NCBI RefSeq assembly: GCF_034424625.1
Contig: NZ_CP139976.1
Span: forward strand, 3,658,001 to 3,722,000
Length of the DNA: 64,000 nt
Source of the DNA: Janthinobacterium lividum
GTDB lineage: Bacteria > Pseudomonadota > Gammaproteobacteria > Burkholderiales > Burkholderiaceae_D
Direction of reading: 5' to 3'
The position numbers and the translations under genes are program-made. Of this stretch, positions 9,004-16,473 are shown piece by piece. The notes beneath the pieces were generated by a model, which saw only the letters and a list, made by a program, of their open reading frames with translations, ran no database searches and was not told where the DNA came from. Position 1 is the first letter of the stretch, and each line of letters begins with the position of its first letter.

Positions 9004-9576
9004 ATGAATTTCGCCGCCACCGCCGCCCTCTCGCTTGCCATGTCCACCGATGCCTTCGCGGCGGCCGTGGGCAAGGGCGCCGCCCTGCACAAGCCGCAAT
9101 GGCGCGAGGCGCTGCGCACGGGCCTGATCTTTGGCGTCATCGAAGCCATCACGCCCATCATCGGCTGGGCCCTGGGCAGCGTGGCCGCGCCGTACGTGGA
9201 AGCATGGGACCACTGGATCGCCTTCAGCCTGCTGGGTATCATCGGCTTGCTGATGATACGCAATGCCCTCAGCGATAGCGATGAGGAAGAAGCGCCAGCC
9301 CAGTCGCACTCGTTCTGGGTGCTGGCCGTCACCGGCCTGGCCACCAGCATCGACGCCATGGTGGTGGGTGCGGGCTTGGCCTTGCTGGGTGCCAACATCG
9401 TCGTGACGGCCGCCGCCATCGGTTTTTCCACCTTCGTCATGGTGACGCTGGGCGTGATGCTGGGCCGCGTGCTGGGCACGGTAGCGGGCCGGCGCGCCGA
9501 ACTGGTGGGCGGCCTGGTGCTGATCGTCATCGGCTGCGTGATCCTGTACGAGCATATCGGCCATCCGGCAGCCTGA
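9004..9576 (+). CDS. mntP: Manganese efflux pump MntP
   Basis: Inner-membrane protein of 190 residues with six hydrophobic segments in two related halves, each carrying the acidic signature of the family: [14 protein letters not shown] in segment 1 and [11 protein letters not shown] in segment 4. MntP (formerly YebN, UPF0059) exports Mn(II). I looked for a yybP-ykoY manganese riboswitch, but only 54 bases separate it from uppP and no such fold is evident. Downstream stretch 9577-9703 has no gene. Confidence 0.92.
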   Translation: MNFAATAALSLAMSTDAFAAAVGKGAALHKPQWREALRTGLIFGVIEAITPIIGWALGSVAAPYVEAWDHWIAFSLLGIIGLLMIRNALSDSDEEEAPAQSHSFWVLAVTGLATSIDAMVVGAGLALLGANIVVTAAAIGFSTFVMVTLGVMLGRVLGTVAGRRAELVGGLVLIVIGCVILYEHIGHPAA

Positions 9577-9703
9577 GCCCCGGCACGCCGGCCCCGCCTT
9601 CCTTCTCGATAGCCGCGGACGGCCTGCCAGGCGGGCGCGCCGCGCACCGTTGCTGGCGTATGATGACGGGAATCAACTTGGCTCCTGCACCCTGAAAGCA
9701 GCG

Positions 9704-9910
9704 ATGATGCAATCGACTAAGCAATTCAAGGAAGGCGATACCGTACGCGTCAAATGTGGCGGTCCGGCAATGACGGTACTGTGCGTCGATGGCGATTACT
9801 TCACGGACGAAGAAAACCGTACGGCTGTCTTTTGCGTGTACGAAAAAGAACAGTTCCTGTTCGAGCAAGCCTATCCCGAGTGTGCGCTCGACATCCTCCG
9901 CGACGCCTGA
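9704..9910 (+). CDS. Small DUF2158/YodC-like protein
   Basis: Soluble protein of 68 residues. The N-terminal FKEGDTVRVKCGGPAMTV is the recognisable pattern of the DUF2158 (YodC) family: a short beta barrel with the G-D-x-V-x-x-K-S/C-G-G-P-x-M-T core. The remainder, with FCVYEKEQFLFEQ, takes the place of the family's C-terminal strand. Function unknown. Start taken at the first of two adjacent ATG codons. Three small genes follow one another here, each with its own spacing. Confidence 0.72.
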   Translation: MMQSTKQFKEGDTVRVKCGGPAMTVLCVDGDYFTDEENRTAVFCVYEKEQFLFEQAYPECALDILRDA

Positions 9911-9986
9911 CGGCAAGCGGCGCAGCCGGCGCCCCGCTTTGTGCTACATTCAATGTTCTGCATTCCTGTCTAGCAAGGTGACCATC

Positions 9987-10193
9987 ATGGAAACTCTTGA
10001 GCTGCTTTTTGCCTCGCTGGTGCGCGAAACGGCCGAATCGATACGCGACCACCACGTTCCTTTTGCCATCAAACACGACGAGCGCGCCTATTTCGAGTGG
10101 ATGGATGGGCATCCGATCAATGGCTATATCCAGGAAGCGTATCGGGAGATCGAGGAAACAGCCCAGCAGATCCGCGCCATTCGCGCTGGATGA
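9987..10193 (+). CDS. Small hypothetical protein, 68 aa
   Basis: Acidic, helical protein with two predicted helices and no signal sequence. AAGGTG lies seven bases before the ATG at 9987. Sequence is rich in Glu, His and aromatic residues (HHVPFAIKHDERAYFEW). I do not recognise the family. It stands between the DUF2158-like gene and a gene with an FNR-type box, which gives no clear functional link. Confidence 0.55.
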   Translation: METLELLFASLVRETAESIRDHHVPFAIKHDERAYFEWMDGHPINGYIQEAYREIEETAQQIRAIRAG

Positions 10194-10244
10194 TGACGCT
10201 TGCGGCAAACGTCGATACGGTCGTTAAGCTATGCAGTGAACGTA

Positions 10245-10258
10245 TTGACTTAGATCAA
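10245..10258. promoter_or_regulatory. FNR/Anr-type box
   Basis: TTGACTTAGATCAA matches the FNR/Anr dyad TTGAT-N4-ATCAA at nine of ten conserved positions. It is centred about 73 bases upstream of the start at 10325, a normal position for an oxygen-regulated activator site. Confidence 0.55.
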
Positions 10259-10324
10259 ACACTCAGCTGTTCCAATCGAATTGAGAGCCCAAAGCCGGGA
10301 CAATCAGGTCTGGAGGCGGGAGAC

Positions 10325-10630
10325 ATGGATCAGGAACAAAAACACCAGATCAGGGGCTATGAATTTCATGTTGCGGGGGCGCTGGAGAAGGATGGGCGTT
10401 ACCGGGGCATGATTTTGATTAGCAAGCGTGGCGATACGCAGCAGGTGTACGCCAAGCCCGTGCTGATTGAAACGCCAAGCAGTTTCAAGTCCGTGCATGC
10501 GGCCTTGATCGAGGCATCGGCGTATGCCCAGGAACTCATCTATAACGGCGCCATCAAGGCACTGCTGCCGGCCGATGCGCCGCTCGCAGGAAAAGAGGCG
10601 CCGCAGCCGCCGGATTTCGTCGGCAATTGA
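10325..10630 (+). CDS. Hypothetical protein, 101 aa, behind an FNR-type box
   Basis: Soluble protein with an N-terminal beta-rich half (YEFHVAGALEKDGRYRGMIL) and a helical C-terminal half ending in a Pro-rich tail. A strong ribosome site (GGAGGCGGG) precedes the ATG at 10325. The FNR/Anr-like site upstream suggests expression at low oxygen. Family not recognised; the first half recalls short all-beta proteins common in Burkholderiales but I cannot name it. Confidence 0.65.
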   Translation: MDQEQKHQIRGYEFHVAGALEKDGRYRGMILISKRGDTQQVYAKPVLIETPSSFKSVHAALIEASAYAQELIYNGAIKALLPADAPLAGKEAPQPPDFVGN

Positions 10631-10702
10631 CGCTGGCAAGCCGATCCGGGCACCTTGAGGACGCGTATAATGACGCGCTTTCCCGGATGAAAACTCAACA
10701 CC

Positions 10703-10948
10703 ATGGAATTTGTGAATTTACCGCTGGTCTTCCTGGTCGGCTGCGCGCTGATCGCTTTGCTGGCCAAGAAAAATGGCTATTCGTGGTACCTGTTTTTCTT
10801 CGCGATTGCCGTGCCCGCGCCCCTGTTGCTGCTGGCCTTGCCACATGTACTGGGCGTGGAGACCGCTTCCCTGACCTCCGTACGGCTGGGCGCCGCCCTG
10901 CTGCTCCCGCTCGCTGGCCTGCTGCTGGCCCTGCGGGGCAAGCGCTAA
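10703..10948 (+). CDS. Small membrane protein, 81 aa
   Basis: Two or three hydrophobic segments fill most of the sequence (residues 5-20, 27-49, 60-77), separated by short loops (AKKNGYSW and GVETASLTS). Ends in the basic tail RGKR, which would face the cytoplasm. It converges on the gene at 10956-11177. No family recognised. Function unknown. Confidence 0.6.
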   Translation: MEFVNLPLVFLVGCALIALLAKKNGYSWYLFFFAIAVPAPLLLLALPHVLGVETASLTSVRLGAALLLPLAGLLLALRGKR

Positions 10949-10955
10949 GGCCGTT

Positions 10956-11177
10956 TCAGCGTGCCGGCAGCCCATCGGCCAGACGCCAGCCTATCGACAG
11001 GGCCAGTTGCTGCGCCTCTTTTTCGTTGCTGCAATCGTCGTAATCGCAGGTGTCCGCATACGCACCGCATGCCTGGTTCTGGCTGACGTACGAGCCGACC
11101 CAGCGCCCATCGCGGCGCTGGCTGGCCGTGGCGCTGATAATAAAACCTTTGTGGGTAGTGGGATTTTCAAACGACAT
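10956..11177 (-). CDS. Small hypothetical protein, 73 aa
   Basis: Soluble protein with a beta-rich first half (HKGFIISATASQRRDGRWVG) and three cysteines in the middle (QACGAYADTCDYDDC) followed by a helical end. The start at 11177 is backed by the strong ribosome site GGAGGAATT; a longer reading frame upstream has none. It is divergent from the SRAP gene with 144 bases between. Family not named with confidence; proteins of this size with a GRWVG core are common in Burkholderiales. Confidence 0.62.
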   Translation of the reverse strand: MSFENPTTHKGFIISATASQRRDGRWVGSYVSQNQACGAYADTCDYDDCSNEKEAQQLALSIGWRLADGLPAR

Positions 11178-11321
11178 AATTCCTCCGGTGCAAGAAGCGT
11201 CAGGAAGCTGACTGGTCTCCACTGTGCGCCACCTGCCGCCCGCAGTCTGTACGTTTGACCACACACAGAAAGCACGCGCGCGCCTGCCTCGCGGCGCCGG
11301 GCAATCGGGTATGATTTCAGC

Positions 11322-12038
11322 ATGTGTGGACGACTCGATCAAAATGACACGGCGCCCGTGCTGGCGTCATCCTTCGGCTGGACCGACGCGGTGTTCGACA
11401 GCGAGGCCGAGCCGCACCTGAACGTGTCGCCCGGCACTTACCGGCCCGTGCTGCATATCCAGGATGGCGTCCACAGGGTCGATGACGTCTTCTGGGGCTA
11501 CCGCCCCGCCTGGGCCGCGCAAGCCGTGCCCGCCCCCGGCAAGAAAAAAATCCCCATCGCCATCAATGCCCGCCTGGAAAAACTCGCTGGCGCCTACTGG
11601 AAGCCCTTGCTGCGCGCGGGACGCGGTATCGTCAGCGTTTCCGGCTGGTATGAATGGACGGGAGAGAAAGGCAGCAAGCAACCGTGGCACATCCACCGCA
11701 AGGACCGCGCGCCCCTGTTCCTGCTGGCGCTGGCCCAGTTCGGGCCGTACAAGCATAACCGCGAGGAAGCGGGCTTCGTGCTGGTGACGGCCGACAGCAT
11801 GGGCGGCATGGTCGATATCCACGACCGCCGCCCTGTCGTCGTCAGCCTGGAAGACGCGCACCGCTGGCTCGACCCCGCCCTGACGCCCGAGCAGGCGCTG
11901 CATTTGGCGCGCACCTGCATGCTGGATGTAGAACTGTTCGAATGGCATGCCGTCGATAATCCGCTGGTGCCGTCTGCCAAGCCCAAGCCGCCACCACCGG
12001 CTGCGGCGCAGAGCGCGTTTGACTGGGGAACGGATTAA
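11322..12038 (+). CDS. SRAP domain protein (YedK/HMCES family)
   Basis: DNA-damage protein of 238 residues that forms a covalent crosslink with abasic sites in single-stranded DNA. The catalytic Cys2 (MCGR), which becomes the N-terminal residue after Met removal, is present, as are Asn82 (INARLE), Glu111 (GWYEW) and the active-site His167 (IHDRRPV). These match the YedK/HMCES catalytic set. A proline/alanine-rich tail follows the domain. The last four bases overlap the convergent DUF418 gene. Confidence 0.92.
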   Translation: MCGRLDQNDTAPVLASSFGWTDAVFDSEAEPHLNVSPGTYRPVLHIQDGVHRVDDVFWGYRPAWAAQAVPAPGKKKIPIAINARLEKLAGAYWKPLLRAGRGIVSVSGWYEWTGEKGSKQPWHIHRKDRAPLFLLALAQFGPYKHNREEAGFVLVTADSMGGMVDIHDRRPVVVSLEDAHRWLDPALTPEQALHLARTCMLDVELFEWHAVDNPLVPSAKPKPPPPAAAQSAFDWGTD

Positions 12039-13213
12039 GGCAATCGCGCCAGCCGTCGCCACAGCGCTTCCATCGGTCCCTGGCGGAACGTCCGCAGCCA
12101 GTAGCGGCTCAGCAGCACCTGCCCCGCCATGATGACTACCGCCAGGCCCAGCATCTCGGCCGGACGCAGTGTCGCACCCCAGCCCAGACCCGGCCCCTGC
12201 AGCAGCCAGGTGCCGATCAAGGATTGCAGCAGATAATTGCTCAGCGCCATGCGGCCCACGGGCGCCAGCCATGCGCCCAGCCAGCGCAGCATGAAAGGAC
12301 CGGACAGCATCAGCGCGGCCACATAGCCGGCCGCCAGCACGGGGCCGCCGGCAAACAGGCCCACTTCGAACAGGGCCGTGTCAAACACGGTTTGATACGG
12401 ATCGGCCACTTGCCACGCGACGGCGCCCGCCGCCAGCAGGTTGAACGGCAAGCCCAGGCCCAGCCCCACGGCGCGCACCCGGCGCCACAGGCGCTGGTGG
12501 CGCTGCGGCTGCGTCAGCCAGCCACAACGCACGGACAAGATGCCCAGCAAGAACAACACGATGATATGCGGCAGCATGACGGCGGCGTACAGCAAGGAGA
12601 CGAGGAAATCGTTGGCGCGCAGCTTGGCGACGGCCCACGCACCGCCTTGCGTGTAGATGGCGTAACGCTGCGCAAAACTGTGCAGGTCGCGCGCGATGTC
12701 CGGTGCGCCGCCCTGCTGGCCCACGGGAATGAGCAGGCACATGAACAGCAAAAAACCGGCCGCCACCAGCCAGGCGCGGTTGCGCACGCGGCTGAGCCGG
12801 GCTGATGCCAGGGGCAGGATCAGCATGCCGGCGATGGCATACGAGGTCAGCACGTCGCCGCTCCAGATGAGGAAACCGTGCAGCAGGCCGAAGGCCAGCA
12901 GCCAGCGCAGCCGGCGCCGATAAGCCGCTCGCGCCTGCTCCCAGCTGCCCAGTTGGCGTTGCAAGGAACGTGTCTGCAAGGCAAAGCCGGCGCCAAACAG
13001 AAACGCGAAGATGGGATAGAACTTGAATTGCGCCAGCGCCGCCACCAAAAAAATGACGAGCTGGTCCAGCACGGGCGGCTGCGCCGGCAAGGTGCCATAG
13101 CGCAAGGAAATCGTGCCCCAGGCAAAGCCCCATATATTCACCAGCAAGATGCCGAACACGGCAAGGCCGCGCAGCACATCGAGCTGCAGCAACCTGCCGG
13201 GCCTGGCGGACAT
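12035..13213 (-). CDS. DUF418 family membrane protein (YeiB-like)
   Basis: Integral membrane protein of 392 residues with roughly ten hydrophobic segments. The N-terminus RLLQLDVLRGLAVFGILLVN is the typical opening of the YeiB/DUF418 group, related to acyltransferase-like membrane proteins with a conserved Asp-x-x-Arg-Gly. The C-terminal DUF418 part carries GRMALSNYLLQS. Function uncharacterised in the family. It begins five bases after the stop of ldcA on the same strand, so both are probably co-transcribed. Confidence 0.85.
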   Translation of the reverse strand: MSARPGRLLQLDVLRGLAVFGILLVNIWGFAWGTISLRYGTLPAQPPVLDQLVIFLVAALAQFKFYPIFAFLFGAGFALQTRSLQRQLGSWEQARAAYRRRLRWLLAFGLLHGFLIWSGDVLTSYAIAGMLILPLASARLSRVRNRAWLVAAGFLLFMCLLIPVGQQGGAPDIARDLHSFAQRYAIYTQGGAWAVAKLRANDFLVSLLYAAVMLPHIIVLFLLGILSVRCGWLTQPQRHQRLWRRVRAVGLGLGLPFNLLAAGAVAWQVADPYQTVFDTALFEVGLFAGGPVLAAGYVAALMLSGPFMLRWLGAWLAPVGRMALSNYLLQSLIGTWLLQGPGLGWGATLRPAEMLGLAVVIMAGQVLLSRYWLRTFRQGPMEALWRRLARLP

Positions 13214-13218
13214 GGAGT

Positions 13219-14136
13219 TCAGGGGCGCGCCAGGGTGGGGTAATCGGTCACCCGCAGGCTGAAGCCGGACGCATCCGATTGCAGGCTCGCCTGGCCGCCG
13301 AACGGCAAGGTGACCCGGCGGCGGATGTGGCCAAACTCGAGCCCCGTCAGCACGGGCACGGGCAGGCGCTGGCGCACGTAGGCCAGCATGGCGTCGAAAT
13401 CGTAGCCGTTATCCATGGGACTGAGTTTATACGCGGAAAAATCGCCGAGCACCACGGCTTGCTGGCGGCCAATCACGCCCGCGTGCAGCAGTTGCAGCAG
13501 CATGCGTTCGACCCGGTACGGGTGTTCGTTGACGTCTTCCAGGAACAGGATGCCGCCGTCGATTTCCGGGAAATATGGCGTACCGAGCAGATGCACGAGC
13601 ATGGCCAGGTTGCCGCCCCACAGCTTGCCTTTCAGCTCGACCTGCGGATTGCCCGTTGCCGTACCCGTGACCGTGTGCGTGGGGCCGGCCAGGCACGACC
13701 ACAGCTGATCGAGCGTAAATTGCTCGGGCTCGTCGCGGATGAAATCGTCGCAGATCATGGGGCCGGCAAAGCTGGCGCGGCCCGTTCTCGCCATCAAGCC
13801 CATGTGGAAGGCCGTAAAATCGCTGTAGCCGACAAACAGCTTGCGGCTGTCCGCCATGAGGCCGAAATCGATGTCGGGCAGGATGCGGCTGATGCCGTAG
13901 CTGCCGCGCAAGGCGATCACCACCTGCACGGCAGGGTCGGCCGCGGCGGCATGGAGCTGCGCCAGGCGGCCCGCATCCGTGCCGCCGAAGCGCTGGAATC
14001 TATGTTCGTGATCGTAGTAATTGTGGACGGTGGCGCCTTGCGCCTGCAAGCGGGCGATACCGCGTGCCAAGGCCGCCTCGTCGGGCGCATAACCGCCCGG
14101 CGCGACGATGGCGATGCCAATCTCAGGTGTCTTCAA
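13219..14136 (-). CDS. ldcA: LD-carboxypeptidase (peptidase S66)
   Basis: Cytoplasmic enzyme of murein recycling that removes the terminal D-alanine from tetrapeptides released from the cell wall. The 305-residue protein has the S66 catalytic triad in order: Ser105 in GYSDFTAF, Glu200 in FLEDVNEHPYR and His270 in FGH. Length is typical. It lies just upstream of the DUF418 gene in an apparent two-gene operon. The proximity of uppP, another cell-wall gene, is noted but not obviously functional. Confidence 0.93.
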   Translation of the reverse strand: MKTPEIGIAIVAPGGYAPDEAALARGIARLQAQGATVHNYYDHEHRFQRFGGTDAGRLAQLHAAAADPAVQVVIALRGSYGISRILPDIDFGLMADSRKLFVGYSDFTAFHMGLMARTGRASFAGPMICDDFIRDEPEQFTLDQLWSCLAGPTHTVTGTATGNPQVELKGKLWGGNLAMLVHLLGTPYFPEIDGGILFLEDVNEHPYRVERMLLQLLHAGVIGRQQAVVLGDFSAYKLSPMDNGYDFDAMLAYVRQRLPVPVLTGLEFGHIRRRVTLPFGGQASLQSDASGFSLRVTDYPTLARP

Positions 14137-14173
14137 AATATGCCCGGCTAGTCAAGGGGTGGGCGCGCCTGGC

Positions 14174-15091
14174 TCAAGCTGGCTGGGAGCGCATCTGGGG
14201 CGCCATCTTACCTTGCAGATGCACATCGATCAAGGCAAGCAGGCGCTCGATCAGCTGGGGCGGCATGTCGTGCCCCATGCCTTCGATGACTTCCAGCCGG
14301 GCGCCCGGGATCAGCGCCGCCGTATCGATGCCGCAGGCGACGGGAATCAGGGGGTCGGCCGCGCCATGGATCACCAGCGCCGGACAGCTGATGCTCGGCA
14401 ACAAGGCCGTGCGCTCGCCCGATGCGGCGATGGCCACCATTTGCCGCGCCACGCCTTCCGGGCAACTGCCCCGCTGCAGCGCCGCCTCGATGCGCTGGTA
14501 CAGCAGTTTTTCCGAGACGGGATAGGCGGGACTGCCGATGACGCGCACGGTGGCGGCCATGTGCGCCATCAGTTCGGCGCGGCTGGCGTTGCGTTTCGGG
14601 CGTTGCAATAGAGCGTTGCGCGCGGCCCGCGTGGGGCCGGGCAAGCCGCGCCGACCGCTGCTCGACATGATGGACGTCAAACTGAGCACCTGCTGCGGCG
14701 CGCGCGCCGCCATCACTTGCGCGATCATGCCGCCCATCGACACGCCGATCACATGCGCCTGGGCAATGCGCAGGGCCGCCAGCAAGCCCAGCGCGTCTTC
14801 GGCCATGTCATTCAAGGTGTAGGAAGTTTTCAGGGGCCAGCCGACCAGGTTTTTCACATAGGCCAGCGGCAGATAGGGTTTGCCCGCCAGCGCCATCTTG
14901 CTAGACAGGCCGCTGTCGCGGTTGTCGAAACGCAAGACGCGAAACCCTTGCTCGACGATGCCTTCGACGAAGTCCGCCGGCCAGGCAATCAATTGCATGC
15001 CCAGGCCCATGACCAGCAGCACGCACGGATCGTTGGGGTCGCCGTGGCTCTCATAAGCTATGTTCAGGCCGTTCGCCATGATGGTTGCCAT
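14174..15091 (-). CDS. Alpha/beta hydrolase
   Basis: Soluble hydrolase of 305 residues. Conserved features are the oxyanion motif near LLVMGLGMQL, the nucleophile elbow GVSMGGMIAQ, the acid in HGAADPLIP and the catalytic His in GMGHDMPPQ. The DNRDSG motif after the first strands places it with the aclacinomycin methylesterase/lipase-type hydrolases often annotated in Burkholderiales. Start at 15091 follows AGAGAGGC. The gene is 37 bases upstream of ldcA and on the same strand, so co-transcription is possible. Substrate unknown. Confidence 0.85.
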   Translation of the reverse strand: MATIMANGLNIAYESHGDPNDPCVLLVMGLGMQLIAWPADFVEGIVEQGFRVLRFDNRDSGLSSKMALAGKPYLPLAYVKNLVGWPLKTSYTLNDMAEDALGLLAALRIAQAHVIGVSMGGMIAQVMAARAPQQVLSLTSIMSSSGRRGLPGPTRAARNALLQRPKRNASRAELMAHMAATVRVIGSPAYPVSEKLLYQRIEAALQRGSCPEGVARQMVAIAASGERTALLPSISCPALVIHGAADPLIPVACGIDTAALIPGARLEVIEGMGHDMPPQLIERLLALIDVHLQGKMAPQMRSQPA

Positions 15092-15254
15092 GATTGCCTC
15101 TCTTCCAGGAACCAGCACGCAGGCACGATCGCTGCGGCCTTGTAATCAGCATACCACTATTGTGCTTCAGACATGAGACCGGCACGCGGCACTCAGCTGA
15201 AGTGTTGCCGCGCCGGTACGGTGCGCGGCAACGGTGACGAATCAACGGTGCTGC

Positions 15255-16412
15255 TTACTTGGCTTTAGGCAAGGAATCGGCCAGGTCGACCCAGCTTTGC
15301 GGCTGCGGTTTGCCCCGTTCGCGCACGCCGAAGAAGGAGACCACTTGCGTGCCGTCCTTGTCGAAGAACTCGACGGAAGTGACGCCGCCGCGCTTGACGA
15401 CCCAGCCGCTGCGCAGGGCCGTGTCGCGGATGTGCAGGTTGAAGTCCGGGTCCAGCACGTTGAAGAAGCCGCCGGCGGCCATGGTTTTCTCGATCTTGCC
15501 GCTGTAGATCTGCGTCAAGCCTTCATTGCCCAGGAACACCATGATGGCGACCTTGTCCTTTGCCGCGTTTTCCAGCAGAGTGCGCAGCGCTTCGGGCGTC
15601 ACGCGCTCGACCACGCCGGCCGGTGCCAGGCGCAGGGCCTGTTCGCGCGACAGGTGGAATTCACGCATGATTTGCGCAAACTGGTGCACGTCCGTCATGT
15701 CTTTCCAGGCCAGCTGGAATTCCTTGACATCGATCTCGGCATCCGGCTTTTCCGCCGCCTTCGGCGCCACGGCCAGCACGTTCAATTCCGCGCTTTGCTG
15801 CGGCAGGCGGAAGTTTGCCACCAGCTTGTCGTACACGGCCACGCCCGGCTCGTTGCGCAGGTAAATCTTGTGCACGGCCGTGCCGTTGGCGTCAAAAAAC
15901 TGCAGGCTGCGCGTCGGCTTGCCATCGCGGCCGGCCTGTTCCACGGCAAATGCGTATTTCCAGTTTTCAAAGTGGAAACGCAGATCGATCTGGCCGCCCA
16001 GGTAGCCGCCAGCGATATTGCGCTGGCGCGCTTCCGTTTCCGGATCCTGCTTGGCGTCAGCCTGTTCCGACTTGTCGCCCGCCTGCTTGAATTTGCTGGC
16101 AACGCCCGTCGTTTCGATCACGCCATTTTCATTGCGCGTGATGGCTTGCACGATGCCCAGGTCCAGCGCGGCGCGCATGATTTCGCGCGGCTGGTTGCCG
16201 TCGGCCTGCAGGCGCGTCACGCCCTTGCCGATATTGGTTGCCAGCAATTGCGCTTCGGACACGCCCAGCGCGCGCGCCGCGTCGCGGATCTGCAGCTTCG
16301 GCTGCTCCGTGCGCAAGGTGGACCAGCGTTCCGCCAAAGTGGCTGGGGCCGCATATGCGTTTGCAATCAGCAGGCTGCCTAGCAGGGATAGAACGAGTTT
16401 GGATAACTTCAT
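15255..16412 (-). CDS. HmuS/HemS-family haem-degrading protein with a signal peptide
   Basis: Protein of 385 residues built of two related HemS-type halves. The opening LAERWSTLRTEQPKLQIRD and the motif MTDVHQF, which in HemS/ChuS carries the axial haem-ligand histidine, identify the family. Family members bind haem and open the ring or pass it on, normally in the cytoplasm. Here the sequence starts with a textbook Sec signal peptide (residues 1-21, cleavage AYA|AP), so export to the periplasm is expected. A helical insert rich in Lys, Asp and Glu (around residues 105-125) precedes the second part of the first half. It follows the haem receptor gene by 61 bases on the same strand, implying a receptor-hmuS operon under the Fur-like box at 18931. 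Confidence 0.85.
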   Translation of the reverse strand: MKLSKLVLSLLGSLLIANAYAAPATLAERWSTLRTEQPKLQIRDAARALGVSEAQLLATNIGKGVTRLQADGNQPREIMRAALDLGIVQAITRNENGVIETTGVASKFKQAGDKSEQADAKQDPETEARQRNIAGGYLGGQIDLRFHFENWKYAFAVEQAGRDGKPTRSLQFFDANGTAVHKIYLRNEPGVAVYDKLVANFRLPQQSAELNVLAVAPKAAEKPDAEIDVKEFQLAWKDMTDVHQFAQIMREFHLSREQALRLAPAGVVERVTPEALRTLLENAAKDKVAIMVFLGNEGLTQIYSGKIEKTMAAGGFFNVLDPDFNLHIRDTALRSGWVVKRGGVTSVEFFDKDGTQVVSFFGVRERGKPQPQSWVDLADSLPKAK

Positions 16413-16473
16413 AGAGAGACCATTCAATCAAACATGGAAAAAAAGAGGGGCAAGTACCCCTCCCCGGTAAAAA

